The notes under the pieces are model-generated. The model did no database searches, was not told where the DNA came from, and saw only the letters and a list, made by a program, of their open reading frames with translations. The position numbers and the translations under genes were made by a program. DNA of 64,000 nt from JBPYCR01 sp051846915. GTDB lineage: Bacteria; Bacillota; Bacilli; Bacillales; Amphibacillaceae. Positions 8,555 through 17,438 of the stretch are shown piece after piece; within the stretch, counting starts at the first letter, position 1, and each line of letters opens with the position of its first letter. The DNA lies in contig NZ_JBPYCR010000006.1 of NCBI RefSeq assembly GCF_051846915.1, positions 1 to 64,000 on the forward strand, written 5' to 3'.

Positions 8555-9100
8555 TTAGTACACTATATATACAATTAATAAAATGGCTCCAATAATGCCG
8601 CCAACCGAAATAAATAGGCTCCTTTTATAATAACCTATTATTAGCCAGCTGAACAAATTAATGAACATTACGATGTATAAAAACAATTGATTTAAAAAGA
8701 ATGCATTTATTATTTTTATACATAACATCATAATTAAACATAAAAAGATAAAAACGGCTAAATTATAATAATGTTTATAACTATGTTTTTTGTACGAAAC
8801 AATTGACCAATAGGCAGCCATTAAGAAAAGAATCAACATACATACTTGCCATATAAAATGCAAAGCGGAAAAGTATATAATCGAAAAGGATATGGGTATC
8901 ATAATAACGAGAAAGAAAATTTGTAATAAAAAAAGCCATTCTACCTTGTCGTTATCGTTATTTTCTAACTCATCTACCTCATAATCGCCTTTCGTATACA
9001 ATGCCAATAAAAAGTCACAGTAATGACGAGGCAGTAAGTTATGCGCTTTCCAATACTTTATCTCTTTAATAATTACCTCTTTACGCTGGCCTTCTTCCAA
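8555..9100 (-). CDS. Unrecognised multi-pass membrane protein next to sigA
   Basis: I do not recognise this 181-residue protein. The first 50 residues are cytoplasmic and charged, with a compact pattern (EIKYWKAHNLLPRHYCDFLL) resembling the N-terminal helices of DUF2157-type membrane proteins; the acidic stretch ELENNDNDK follows. The rest is very hydrophobic, with about five membrane helices and a last GGIIGAILLIVYIVY segment. Its TTG start is 12 nt from a strong GGAGGTGA; a CTG two codons upstream is a spacing-wise alternative. It lies downstream of sigA in the same direction, separated by paired inverted repeats. Codon style matches its neighbours, so recent transfer is not suggested. Confidence 0.7.
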   Translation of the reverse strand: MEEGQRKEVIIKEIKYWKAHNLLPRHYCDFLLALYTKGDYEVDELENNDNDKVEWLFLLQIFFLVIMIPISFSIIYFSALHFIWQVCMLILFLMAAYWSIVSYKKHSYKHYYNLAVFIFLCLIMMLCIKIINAFFLNQLFLYIVMFINLFSWLIIGYYKRSLFISVGGIIGAILLIVYIVY

Positions 9101-9123
9101 ACCCAGAGCAGCTCACCTCCAGC

Positions 9124-9189
9124 CATTCCTGCCCGATATAGGACGGAATGTACTGGCCATTGTTCACAACTTGATAGATGTGAACAATG
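9124..9189. repeat. Two adjacent inverted repeats between sigA and the membrane-protein gene
   Basis: The first arm pair is CATTCC (9124-9129) with GGAATG (9145-9150). The second is CATTGTTCACA (9158-9168) with TGTGAACAATG (9179-9189), a perfect 11-bp inverted repeat with a 10-nt centre. Neither is followed by a T run in the sigA reading direction, so a simple terminator is unlikely. They could be an operator or a structured 5' leader for the gene ending at 8555. Confidence 0.6.
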
Positions 9190-9196
9190 ACTATTT

Positions 9197-10318
9197 TTAT
9201 TCAAGAAAATCTTTCAAGCGTTTACTGCGACTAGGATGTCTTAATTTACGCAAAGCTTTTGCTTCTATTTGCCGAATTCGTTCTCTGGTTACCCCAAATA
9301 CTTTACCGACTTCTTCCAGTGTCCTTGTGCGACCATCATCCAGTCCAAAGCGAAGGCGCAATACATTCTCTTCCCTATCTGTGAGTGTATCGAGAACATC
9401 TTCCAATTGTTCTTTCAACAGTTCGTACGAAGCATGATCGGATGGAGAAACAGCTTCCTGGTCTTCGATAAAGTCACCCAGGTGTGAATCATCTTCTTCC
9501 CCTATTGGGGTTTCAAGAGAAACCGGTTCTTGCGCAATTTTTAGTATGTCTCTTACCTTGTCCGGGGTTAATTCCATTTCTTCTCCAATTTCTTCCGGAG
9601 TCGGTTCTCTTCCAAAATCCTGTAATAGTTGCCGTTGTACGCGGATCAATTTGTTAATGGTTTCGACCATATGAACCGGAATACGTATCGTCCTAGCTTG
9701 GTCAGCGATTGCTCTCGTTATTGCTTGGCGGATCCACCATGTTGCATACGTACTAAATTTAAAACCTTTCTCGTGATCAAATTTTTCAACAGCCTTAATT
9801 AATCCCATATTTCCTTCTTGTATGAGATCAAGAAATAGCATTCCACGACCGACATAACGTTTAGCAATACTTACGACTAACCGTAGATTTGCTTCTGCCA
9901 GCGCTCGACTCGCTTCTTCGTCTCCTTCTTGAATCCGAATGGCCAAATTAACCTCTTCTTTTGCCGATAATAAATCAACACGACCGATTTCTTTTAAATA
10001 CATACGAACCGGGTCATTTATTTTCACGCCAAGAGGTACACTAAGATCTTTTAGATTAGCTTCTTCCTCTTTAGCAATTTCCTTCATGGTTGGATCGCTA
10101 TCCGATTCCCCTATTATGTCAACACCTTGACCTTCCAGGTACTCATAAAACTCTTCCAATTGATCCGGTTCGATGACAAATCCTGATAAACGATCTGCAA
10201 CTTCTTCGTAAGCAAGCACACCTCGCTTTTTTCCAATTTCAAGTAATTCATCTTTAGCTTGTTCAATTGTCAAATCGCTATCATTATTCACTATTTGAGA
10301 AGACTTATTTTCTGACAT
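9197..10318 (-). CDS. sigA: Primary RNA polymerase sigma factor SigA
   Basis: Housekeeping sigma factor (RpoD/SigA, 373 residues). Region 1.1 occupies the first 100 residues. Region 1.2 to 2 includes DPVRMYLKEIGRV, the core-binding DLIQEGNMGLIKAVEKFD and the -10 recognition segment KFSTYATWWIRQAITRAI. Region 3 follows, and region 4 ends in the -35 recognition helix TLEEVGKVFGVTRERIRQIE and KRLKDFLE. ATG at 10318 follows AAGGAGGGGG. It sits 31 nt after dnaG, as in the macromolecular-synthesis operon of Bacillus. Confidence 0.98.
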   Translation of the reverse strand: MSENKSSQIVNNDSDLTIEQAKDELLEIGKKRGVLAYEEVADRLSGFVIEPDQLEEFYEYLEGQGVDIIGESDSDPTMKEIAKEEEANLKDLSVPLGVKINDPVRMYLKEIGRVDLLSAKEEVNLAIRIQEGDEEASRALAEANLRLVVSIAKRYVGRGMLFLDLIQEGNMGLIKAVEKFDHEKGFKFSTYATWWIRQAITRAIADQARTIRIPVHMVETINKLIRVQRQLLQDFGREPTPEEIGEEMELTPDKVRDILKIAQEPVSLETPIGEEDDSHLGDFIEDQEAVSPSDHASYELLKEQLEDVLDTLTDREENVLRLRFGLDDGRTRTLEEVGKVFGVTRERIRQIEAKALRKLRHPSRSKRLKDFLE

Positions 10319-10349
10319 GAGTCCCCCTCCTTCCAAAACTACATAAAAT

Positions 10350-12161
10350 TTATTTTAACTGTTTTAGCAGCTTTTCCTTTTCAATGATCTCCATTGCAAT
10401 TTTAGCTGCTTTAATTGGATCATTTTGTTGTTCTGCTTGCTTTTGTTGCTTTTTCAATTGACCAATACTTGCACTATCTTCGTATTCTGTCTTAATGATA
10501 TGAATGCAATCATTTATCACATTTTCACTAATTGTTTCGTCTAAAGGTATCATTGCCAACTCAGCAACAAGCTGTTTCAGCTTATCGTCTGTGATTTTAT
10601 TCATAAAAAGACCAATATCAGCATTTTCATACTCTTCGTAAAATGCATATAAATGTGTTACAATTATTTTATGTGCTTCAATGTTAAAAGAAGCACCCAA
10701 TTGTGTTTGTACTTTATCCACAATCGATATATCTTGAAGCATAGAAGCAAGCAAGAGTCTCTCTGCGTTATGAAATGCGGGTAATAAGTTCGGTTGGACA
10801 ACATCTGTTTTTGTTTTATTAGTATATCTGTTCTTATCTCTTTTATCCTTATGACGCAATACCTTGTTATATTTCCTTAATTCATTATTTAATGTTTCCA
10901 CCGACAAATTAAATTCTTCACTTAACTCTTTTATATAATATTCCCGTTCAATCGAACTCTCAATCATTGCAAATTCTTTTAAGACATTTTCTATATATTG
11001 TATGCGTTCCCCTTCAATGCTTAAATTAAAATCCTTTTTTACATATTGCATATAAAATTTAATAAACGTGTCACTTGCCCGGATCACTTCGTCTTCAAAT
11101 GCATCAGCTCCGTATTTTAATATAAAACTATCCGGATCCATATCGTCCTTTAAGTTAGCAACTTTCACTTCACAACCCGCTTCACGTAACAGCCTGGCCG
11201 CCTGGTAACTGGCTTCTACTCCTGCGTGATCGGCATCATAACAAATGATAACCGTATTCACATACCGTTTTAGCAATTTGGCTTGAAAACCGGACAAAGA
11301 TGTCCCCAGTGTGGCTATTACGTTTTTTGTCCCTGCCTGATAGGCGGCAATTACATCCATATATCCTTCAAAGATGATTACTTCACCTTTTTTCCGAATA
11401 TGCCTTTTGGCCAAATCAAAATTGTATAATAATTTACTTTTGTGAAATAAATCACTTTCCGAACTATTTAAGTATTTAGGCCCTCGACTGGAAATGGATC
11501 GTCCACCAAAGGCGACAGGTTTACCTAAGTGATTTCTGATCGGGAAAATTACTCTACCTCGAAAGCGATCCACTACAGTATGATCATCGTGCAATGTAAG
11601 TAATCCCGATTTTATTAAGAATTGTTGATGAAATCCTTTTTTTTGTAAAAAGTCAGCAGTGAAACCGGCTGTAATAGGAGCATAACCGAGTTGGAAAGTG
11701 TTTATGCTTTCTTCTGTTATTCCCCGATCAATTAAATATTGCAGTCCTTCTTTTCCATCCTTTGTATACTTTAGTAAATGATGGTATAACTTGCTCAGCC
11801 AAGTGTGTGCAGCCAAAATATTTTGATTGTCCTCTGTCATCGTTGGTTCATCTTCGTTTTTTAAATTCGGCAGTTGAATACCACTACGATCTGCTAAATT
11901 TTTTATTGCATCCAAAAAAGTTAAGTTTTCCATTTCCATTAGAAAAGAAATGACGTTCCCACCTTTTCCACATCCAAAACAATGAAAAATTTGCTTCTCT
12001 TCTGTTACCGAAAATGAAGGGGTTTGCTCCCCATGAAACGGGCATAATCCAAAATAATTTCTGCCTTGTTTTTTTAGCTGTACATATTCACTGACAACAT
12101 CTGTAATATCAATTGATTTTCGGACATTTTCTATTACTTCTTCAGAAATTCGATTTGACAT
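10350..12161 (-). CDS. dnaG: DNA primase
   Basis: Synthesises RNA primers for DNA replication. The N-terminal zinc ribbon has Cys40, His43, Cys61 and Cys64. The Toprim core contains IIFEGYMDVIAAY (catalytic Glu), ATLGTSLS and CYDADHAGVEA (metal-binding acidic pair). The C-terminal 150 residues form the DnaB-interacting helical domain. The 603 residues equal the B. subtilis length when the start is ATG at 12161, which follows GGTGG by about 5 nt; an upstream ATG at 12173 has no SD site. It heads the dnaG-sigA pair. In B. subtilis yqxD lies just upstream, but no such gene is present here. Confidence 0.97.
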   Translation of the reverse strand: MSNRISEEVIENVRKSIDITDVVSEYVQLKKQGRNYFGLCPFHGEQTPSFSVTEEKQIFHCFGCGKGGNVISFLMEMENLTFLDAIKNLADRSGIQLPNLKNEDEPTMTEDNQNILAAHTWLSKLYHHLLKYTKDGKEGLQYLIDRGITEESINTFQLGYAPITAGFTADFLQKKGFHQQFLIKSGLLTLHDDHTVVDRFRGRVIFPIRNHLGKPVAFGGRSISSRGPKYLNSSESDLFHKSKLLYNFDLAKRHIRKKGEVIIFEGYMDVIAAYQAGTKNVIATLGTSLSGFQAKLLKRYVNTVIICYDADHAGVEASYQAARLLREAGCEVKVANLKDDMDPDSFILKYGADAFEDEVIRASDTFIKFYMQYVKKDFNLSIEGERIQYIENVLKEFAMIESSIEREYYIKELSEEFNLSVETLNNELRKYNKVLRHKDKRDKNRYTNKTKTDVVQPNLLPAFHNAERLLLASMLQDISIVDKVQTQLGASFNIEAHKIIVTHLYAFYEEYENADIGLFMNKITDDKLKQLVAELAMIPLDETISENVINDCIHIIKTEYEDSASIGQLKKQQKQAEQQNDPIKAAKIAMEIIEKEKLLKQLK

Positions 12162-12587
12162 TTTCACCACCATGCTTGTCTACAAATAACATTTCGCTAT
12201 AAATTCATATAGTCCTTCAAATTTCGACAGATTTTTTTTACATATCGAAAAAAATGTCCTTCTAAATGTGTATTTTCTAAAGAAGGAAGGTTTGATTCTG
12301 TTAAATAAAATTATGTTATTGACTCAAATTAAACACGTACTATTAAGCTGAATCTCTTATTCTACTGAAACATTTCTACAAGAACAACCGAAAATCCTGC
12401 CAATAGTTAAATAATCATACTGGGAGCGTGTCATTGATGAGATTATAGTTTGCTAGTTTTTCATCACAAATAATAATTATAATACACATGGTCGATAAAA
12501 GCCATTATATCGATTTCAGTGTATAATAATCGGTTGAACGAGAAAACATCCTACAATACTGTAGAATGTTCTTCCTTATTTTAAAAG
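12162..12587. other. Intergenic region upstream of dnaG
   Basis: About 425 bp without a gene. The half near dnaG is AT-rich and should hold the dnaG-sigA promoter, but no convincing -35/-10 pair could be chosen. The end near yqfL carries that gene's terminator (12546-12569). No remnant of a yqxD reading frame was seen. Confidence 0.5.
12546..12569 (-). terminator. Terminator downstream of yqfL
   Basis: A 10-bp stem with a 4-nt loop (ACATTCTACA pairing with TGTAGGATGT through one wobble) is followed on the minus strand by TTTTCTCGTT. Confidence 0.7.
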
Positions 12588-13391
12588 TTATTTTTGTACC
12601 ATTTTTAGAATGATATTAGCTGTTTCCTCTACTGCTTTATTCGATACATCAACAATTTCGCAACCGATACGGTTAACGATGGTATTAAAATAATTAAGTT
12701 CTTCCTCGATGCGCTGCATATTAGCATATGTTGCGTGATCACCTAGTCCGAGCGCTTTTAGTCTCTCTTTTCTAATGTCATTCAGCTTATCTGCACTTAT
12801 TCTAAGCCCAATGCACTTATTCTTGTCGAGCTCAAAAAGTTCTCCAGGAGGATCTACTTCGGGCACTAGTGGGACGTTGGCGACCTTTATCCGTTTATGT
12901 GCCAAATATTGTGACAATGGAGTCTTGGATGTACGCGACACTCCTATTAATACAATATCGGCCCGTGATATGCCACGTGGATCTCTACCGTCATCGTAAC
13001 GCACTGCAAATTCAATCGCTTCAATACGTTTGAAATAATCTTCATCTAGTTTATGTACCAAACCAGGCTCAAGCCGTGGCTTCATTTTGAATTCACGTTC
13101 CATTGAAGTTAACATTGGTCCCATAATATCAATTGCTGCGATGTTCATCTTCTTCGCTTGATCATTTATATAATTTCGCAAGTCTGGATCAACTAGCGTA
13201 AAGCCTAACATACCATCTTTCTCTTTTATCATTTGCATAGATTCATCTATTGTTGATTTATCATCTACGTATGGGATGCGTTGTATTTTAAATTCCCCAT
13301 TATTAAACTGACTTAAACCGGCCTTAATTACTAATTCTGCCGTCTCTCCAACAGAATCAGAAATGATATATACAATTGGAGTTTCCTCCAT
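12588..13391 (-). CDS. yqfL: Pyruvate phosphate dikinase / PEP synthase regulatory protein (DUF299)
   Basis: Bifunctional serine/threonine kinase and pyrophosphorylase family (PpsR/PDRP1) that switches PEP synthase or pyruvate phosphate dikinase off and on. The ADP- and phosphate-binding loop GVSRTSKTPLSQYLA (about 150-164) and the downstream FELDKNKCIGLRIS block are typical, as is the N-terminal IISDSVGETAELV. Its 267 residues match the family. ATG at 13391 follows GGAGGTGG; the longer start at 13418 lies inside ccpN without an SD site. It sits 16 nt after ccpN; the same pair in B. subtilis affects gluconeogenic gene control, so shared function in carbon flow is likely. Confidence 0.93.
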   Translation of the reverse strand: MEETPIVYIISDSVGETAELVIKAGLSQFNNGEFKIQRIPYVDDKSTIDESMQMIKEKDGMLGFTLVDPDLRNYINDQAKKMNIAAIDIMGPMLTSMEREFKMKPRLEPGLVHKLDEDYFKRIEAIEFAVRYDDGRDPRGISRADIVLIGVSRTSKTPLSQYLAHKRIKVANVPLVPEVDPPGELFELDKNKCIGLRISADKLNDIRKERLKALGLGDHATYANMQRIEEELNYFNTIVNRIGCEIVDVSNKAVEETANIILKMVQK

Positions 13392-13407
13392 GTTTTCCAC
13401 CTCCAGC

Positions 13408-14034
13408 TTATATCTCATCCATAATCAATTCTACAAACACCTTGGTAATCGTCGTTTTTGTAATTCGTCCGACTACTTGCAAGCCTTGTTTCGTTTCTTT
13501 TACAACTGGTAGTCCGTCAATTTGTTTATCAATGAGTTTTTTTGCACCATCAATAAGCAAATCTTCTGGTTCACAAATTGTAATATTGGGCATTCTCGTC
13601 ATAATAATATGTACTGGAACAGCATCTAAATCCTTTTGCCCCATACTCGCACGTAATAAATCTTTTCGTGATAGAACGCCTGTCAAACAAGAATTATCAT
13701 CAACGACAAATAATGTCCCCACGTCCCCCAAAAACATGGTAGATATTGCATCGTAAACTGATGAATGTTCTTTTACTACTACCGGAACGGATTGAAATGC
13801 TTTAATTTTATACTTTTTAATCTTCTCCGTTAATAATTCAGAACCAGTCTTACCTGTATAGAAATAACCAACACGAGGGCGAGCCTCAAGAAACCCGGCC
13901 ATTGTTAAAATAGCTAAATCGGGCCGCAATGTAGCTCGAGACAGACTTAGTGTATCTGCTATCTGCTCACCTGTAATTGGTCCATTTTCTTTCACAATGA
14001 CAATGATTTTTTCTTGCCGGTCGGATAGTTCCAC
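13408..14034 (-). CDS. ccpN: Gluconeogenesis repressor CcpN (HTH plus two CBS domains)
   Basis: Transcription repressor of gapB, pckA and a small RNA in B. subtilis under glycolytic conditions. Residues 1-60 form a winged helix (RQEKIIVIVKENGPITGEQI, then LSLSRATLRPDLAIL). Two CBS domains follow (about 75-130 and 140-205), with VPVVVKEHSSVYDAI and DLLIDGAKKLIDKQIDGLPVV, and sense adenine nucleotides. The GTG at 14034 is preferred because GGTGG precedes it by about 7 nt. It is the leading gene of ccpN-yqfL. The 145-bp gap to glyS is AT-rich and contains an imperfect inverted repeat near 14128-14160. Confidence 0.93.
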   Translation of the reverse strand: MELSDRQEKIIVIVKENGPITGEQIADTLSLSRATLRPDLAILTMAGFLEARPRVGYFYTGKTGSELLTEKIKKYKIKAFQSVPVVVKEHSSVYDAISTMFLGDVGTLFVVDDNSCLTGVLSRKDLLRASMGQKDLDAVPVHIIMTRMPNITICEPEDLLIDGAKKLIDKQIDGLPVVKETKQGLQVVGRITKTTITKVFVELIMDEI

Positions 14035-14179
14035 TTTTTCACCACCTAACACGTACAGCACTCTACTAACCCAATTATAGACTAGTTATCCTGAAAAAGT
14101 AAATTTCAATCACTATTAAATGTAATAGATGGAAGAGTTTCGTCGACTTTTCCATCTATTAGTTTACTGGGAAATTTAA

Positions 14180-16267
14180 CTAAAACTGCTGCTTCCATTC
14201 AATTAAGGATAAGTCTGCATAATTTAGTATTAAGTTAGATACATGAGTGATTAAGGCAATGCGATTGTTTTTAAGTTGGACATCATCTGCCATAACCATA
14301 TTATTGTCAAAAAAGTCATGGATCGGGTCTGTCAACTCAGCTAAATAATTCAGGCCATTTTTTGCTTCTTGTTTTTCATTTGCTTTTTTGAAACGTTGTT
14401 GCACATCTTCATATTTTTCAAACAATAATTTTTCTGAAGTTGTTTTAAATAACTTTTGATTTATCTGCTCAACGCTGTCTTCTTTTTTACTCAAGTTAAT
14501 GACTCGAACGAGCGCCTCTTCAACTCGCTTAAACGATGGCTCATTGCGTTTTTTCGATAAGAGAACTGCCTTATCAAGTGTATAAGATAGCTGTCCAATC
14601 GTACGATGCAATACCGCTTGGACTACATCGGTCTCTAATCCTGACTCCTTGAATAGATAGACCAATCGCTGATTAAAAAAGCTACTTAAATCGTTCGAAA
14701 CTTGCTCCATATCTCTTTGCTCTATAGAACTTTCTCTATATAATTTTTGAACCGAAAGAATTAGGTCATCTAACGTAATATTCCATTTTCGATCTTTTAA
14801 AATATTTAGTATACCTATGCCTTGTCGTCTTAACCCATAGGGGTCTTGAGAGCTTGTAGGCACAAGTCCAACCGCTATACATCCTACAATTGTATCTATT
14901 TTATCAGCGATACTTACTAGTGCTCCTACTATGGTTTCTGGCAATTTATCCGTAGCGTGTATCGGTAAATAATGTTCCCTGACTGCTTGTGCTACTACCG
15001 GGTTTTCCCCGAAATGAATAGCATATTTCTCTCCCATGAAGCCTTGAAGCTCGGTAAATTCATTTACCATATTGGTCATTAAGTCAAATTTGGAAATTTC
15101 AGCCGCTCGTGCAGCCTGTTTTTCCGTCTGTTCATCTAATTGCAGTTTTTCTGATAACATATGTGTTATTTTCACTACACGCTTCACTTTATCAGCAATG
15201 GTACCGAGCTTATCTTGGAAAACAACCCGTTCCAATTTAGCTAAATAAAACGAAATCGACTCACTTTTATCTTCTTCATAAAAGAATTGAGCATCCTTTA
15301 GCCGGGCACGTAATACTTTTTCATTTCCCTTTATAACATTATCCAGATGGCGTTTATCACCATTTCTAACACCGACAAAATGAGGGAGCAGATTTCCATC
15401 TTCTGAAGCTACCGGAAAATAGCGTTGATGTTCCTTCATAGAGGTAATTAATACTTCTGATGGAAGCTTTAAAAAATCGGAAGAAAAAGTACCACAAAAA
15501 ACACTAGGATATTCAACTAAATTTCGTACTTCTTGTAATAGATCCTCATCCACTGCTATGTTAAAGTTTTCTTTTTCTTCCATCGCTTTTATTTCGTTAA
15601 CAATCATTTTTTGTCGTTTATCCGGACTTACAACTACAAATTGCTCTAATAGCTTCTGTTCATATTCAGCCGGATCAGTAATGTAAATTGTGCTACCGAG
15701 AAAACGATGGCCATACGTCCAGTTACTTGTCTGTACACCGGAAATTTCAAAAGGAACGATCTCGTTATCATATAATGCAACAAGCCAGCGAATAGGCCGA
15801 GCATATCGGATGCTCTTTTTTCCCCAGCGCATATTTTGCCTGAATTGGATAGATTCAATTATTTGTTTAAAATCAGGAAGCAGCTCAATTGTTTGTTTTC
15901 CCTCGATATGATTTTTTACATAAATATAGTTTGTTCCTTTTATATCTTTTAAATATATATCATTTGTCGTTTTTCCTTGTCCCTTTGTAAAGCCAATCGC
16001 AGCCTTCGTCCAGTTGCCGGCTTCATCTTTAGCTATACTAACAGATGGTCCTTTTGTTTCTTCCTCAATCGTTGTTTGCTCAGGAGCGATTTCTTTAATT
16101 AACACTGTCAGTCGTCTTGGTGTAGAATACGTTATTATTTCATGATAAGAAATCCGTAGTTCTGTTAGCCATTTTTCCGTCTTATTTAGCAGCTGTCTTT
16201 CAGCATCATCAATGAATCTCGCCGGTAATTCCTCTAGCCCAATTTCAAATAGAACATCTTTACGCAT
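14180..16267 (-). CDS. glyS: Glycyl-tRNA synthetase beta subunit
   Basis: Beta chain of the bacterial alpha2beta2 glycyl-tRNA synthetase, needed for tRNA binding and activity. It has the characteristic N-terminus (DVLFEIGLEELPARFIDDAE), the HD-like core with SSQDPYGLRRQGIGIL and KIDTIVGC, and a C-terminal DALR-type anticodon region (FDNNMVMADD, NRIALITHVSNLILNYADLSLI). Its 695 residues are normal for Bacillales. ATG at 16267 directly follows the glyQ stop; GGGAGGG-type SD sequence lies at the end of glyQ. Regulated with glyQ by the upstream T-box. Confidence 0.97.
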   Translation of the reverse strand: MRKDVLFEIGLEELPARFIDDAERQLLNKTEKWLTELRISYHEIITYSTPRRLTVLIKEIAPEQTTIEEETKGPSVSIAKDEAGNWTKAAIGFTKGQGKTTNDIYLKDIKGTNYIYVKNHIEGKQTIELLPDFKQIIESIQFRQNMRWGKKSIRYARPIRWLVALYDNEIVPFEISGVQTSNWTYGHRFLGSTIYITDPAEYEQKLLEQFVVVSPDKRQKMIVNEIKAMEEKENFNIAVDEDLLQEVRNLVEYPSVFCGTFSSDFLKLPSEVLITSMKEHQRYFPVASEDGNLLPHFVGVRNGDKRHLDNVIKGNEKVLRARLKDAQFFYEEDKSESISFYLAKLERVVFQDKLGTIADKVKRVVKITHMLSEKLQLDEQTEKQAARAAEISKFDLMTNMVNEFTELQGFMGEKYAIHFGENPVVAQAVREHYLPIHATDKLPETIVGALVSIADKIDTIVGCIAVGLVPTSSQDPYGLRRQGIGILNILKDRKWNITLDDLILSVQKLYRESSIEQRDMEQVSNDLSSFFNQRLVYLFKESGLETDVVQAVLHRTIGQLSYTLDKAVLLSKKRNEPSFKRVEEALVRVINLSKKEDSVEQINQKLFKTTSEKLLFEKYEDVQQRFKKANEKQEAKNGLNYLAELTDPIHDFFDNNMVMADDVQLKNNRIALITHVSNLILNYADLSLIEWKQQF

Positions 16268-17149
16268 TTATTTTCCCTCCTTCTTCAGCATTGGAAACCC
16301 AAGTCTTTCTCTTTCCGCTATATATGTCTTGGAAATGTTTCTTGCTAAATTTCTGATGCGTGTAATATACCCCGTTCTTTCTGTCACAGATATAACTCCT
16401 CGAGCATCTAATAAATTAAAAGTATGTGAGCATTTTAGTACGTAATCATACGCTGGAAAAACAAGACCTTTTTCCATTGTAGATTTCGCTTCTTGCTCAT
16501 ATAGGGAGAATAACTCAAATAAAGTATCAACGTTGGATTCTTCAAATGTATACTTGGAATGTTCGTATTCCGGCTGCAGAAAAATATCTTTTAGTGTAAT
16601 TCCACTTACCCATTCGAGATCAAATACGTTTTCCTTATCTTGAATATATGAAGCGAGTCGTTCGATTCCATATGTTAACTCAACAGCGACTGGATTCGCT
16701 TCTAGCCCTCCTATTTGCTGGAAGTAGGTGAATTGGGTGATTTCCATGCCATCAAGCCATACTTCCCATCCTAGCCCGGAAGCTCCTAATGTAGGATTTT
16801 CCCAGTTATCTTCTACAAAACGGATATCATGTTCAAGCGGATTGATTCCTAATGCTTTCAAGGAATCTAGATATAAATCCTGTATATTATCCGGAGAAGG
16901 CTTCATAATCACTTGAAATTGATGGTGCTGGTACAGTCGGTTCGGATTTTCTCCGTATCGCCCGTCATCCGGTCGCCTTGACGGTTCAACATACGCTACA
17001 TTCCATGGCTCTGGCCCGAGACTGCGCAATAATGTCATTGGTGACATCGTCCCTGCACCCTTTTCAACATCATAAGCTTGCATTAAAATGCACTTTTCAT
17101 CTGACCAATATTTTTGCAGTGCTAATATCATTTCTTGAATATTCATCAT
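16268..17149 (-). CDS. glyQ: Glycyl-tRNA synthetase alpha subunit
   Basis: Catalytic class II aminoacyl-tRNA synthetase subunit. Recognisable blocks are CILMQAYDVEKGAGTM, WNVAYVEPSRRPDDGRYGENP (motif 2 region), YQHHQFQVI, DNWENPTLGASGLGWEVWLDGME and FTYFQQIGGLE. The protein has 293 residues. ATG at 17149 lies 7 nt after GGAGG; a second ATG follows immediately. The T-box leader upstream controls both subunits in response to uncharged tRNA-Gly. Confidence 0.98.
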   Translation of the reverse strand: MMNIQEMILALQKYWSDEKCILMQAYDVEKGAGTMSPMTLLRSLGPEPWNVAYVEPSRRPDDGRYGENPNRLYQHHQFQVIMKPSPDNIQDLYLDSLKALGINPLEHDIRFVEDNWENPTLGASGLGWEVWLDGMEITQFTYFQQIGGLEANPVAVELTYGIERLASYIQDKENVFDLEWVSGITLKDIFLQPEYEHSKYTFEESNVDTLFELFSLYEQEAKSTMEKGLVFPAYDYVLKCSHTFNLLDARGVISVTERTGYITRIRNLARNISKTYIAERERLGFPMLKKEGK

Positions 17150-17164
17150 CAAATTACCTCCATA

Positions 17165-17395
17165 AACGTAATAAAAAGACCCGTCCCTATGTCTGTAGAT
17201 CTACAAACATAGGGACGGGTCTTTGCCCGCGGTTCCACCCTATTTGCTTCTATAAAAGAAGCCACTTTAACCAACCGTTGCTCTGGAGTGCCCTTCTTTA
17301 TCATTTCCGTACCGGCTTTCACTCTTCCGGACTCGCTTTAACGAAAAATCGATAAGTACTCTTCTCCTTCACCGCATACAAAATAGCTTGTTAGT
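17165..17395 (-). ncRNA. T-box riboswitch leader controlling glyQS
   Basis: On the minus strand the conserved T-box GGGTGGAACCGCGGGC occupies 17240-17225. It is followed by an 18-bp perfect terminator stem (17207-17224 with 17175-17192) and a T run. Upstream are the stem I signatures GGAGAAGAGTAC, AGCGAGTCCGG and an AGTGAAAGCCGGTA segment. A probable GGC (glycine) specifier lies at 17292-17290 in GGGCACTCC. The variable T-box base is A (TGGA), which would pair with discriminator U, the base expected on tRNA-Gly. An antiterminator forms when uncharged tRNA-Gly binds. Confidence 0.95.
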
Positions 17396-17399
17396 TCAA

Positions 17400-17429
17400 A
17401 TCGTACTGTATCTTGACTCAATTTGTCAA
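17400..17429 (-). promoter_or_regulatory. SigA promoter of the glyQS T-box leader
   Basis: TTGACA (17429-17424) and TACGAT (17405-17400) are separated by 18 nt, directly upstream of the T-box leader and 10 nt beyond the recO stop. Confidence 0.75.
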
Positions 17430-17438
17430 CTGAAAGAA

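Noticed and set aside
12162..12587. Possible yqxD remnant upstream of dnaG
   Set aside because: No frame with the YqxD/DUF188 pattern was visible and the segment is AT-rich noncoding.
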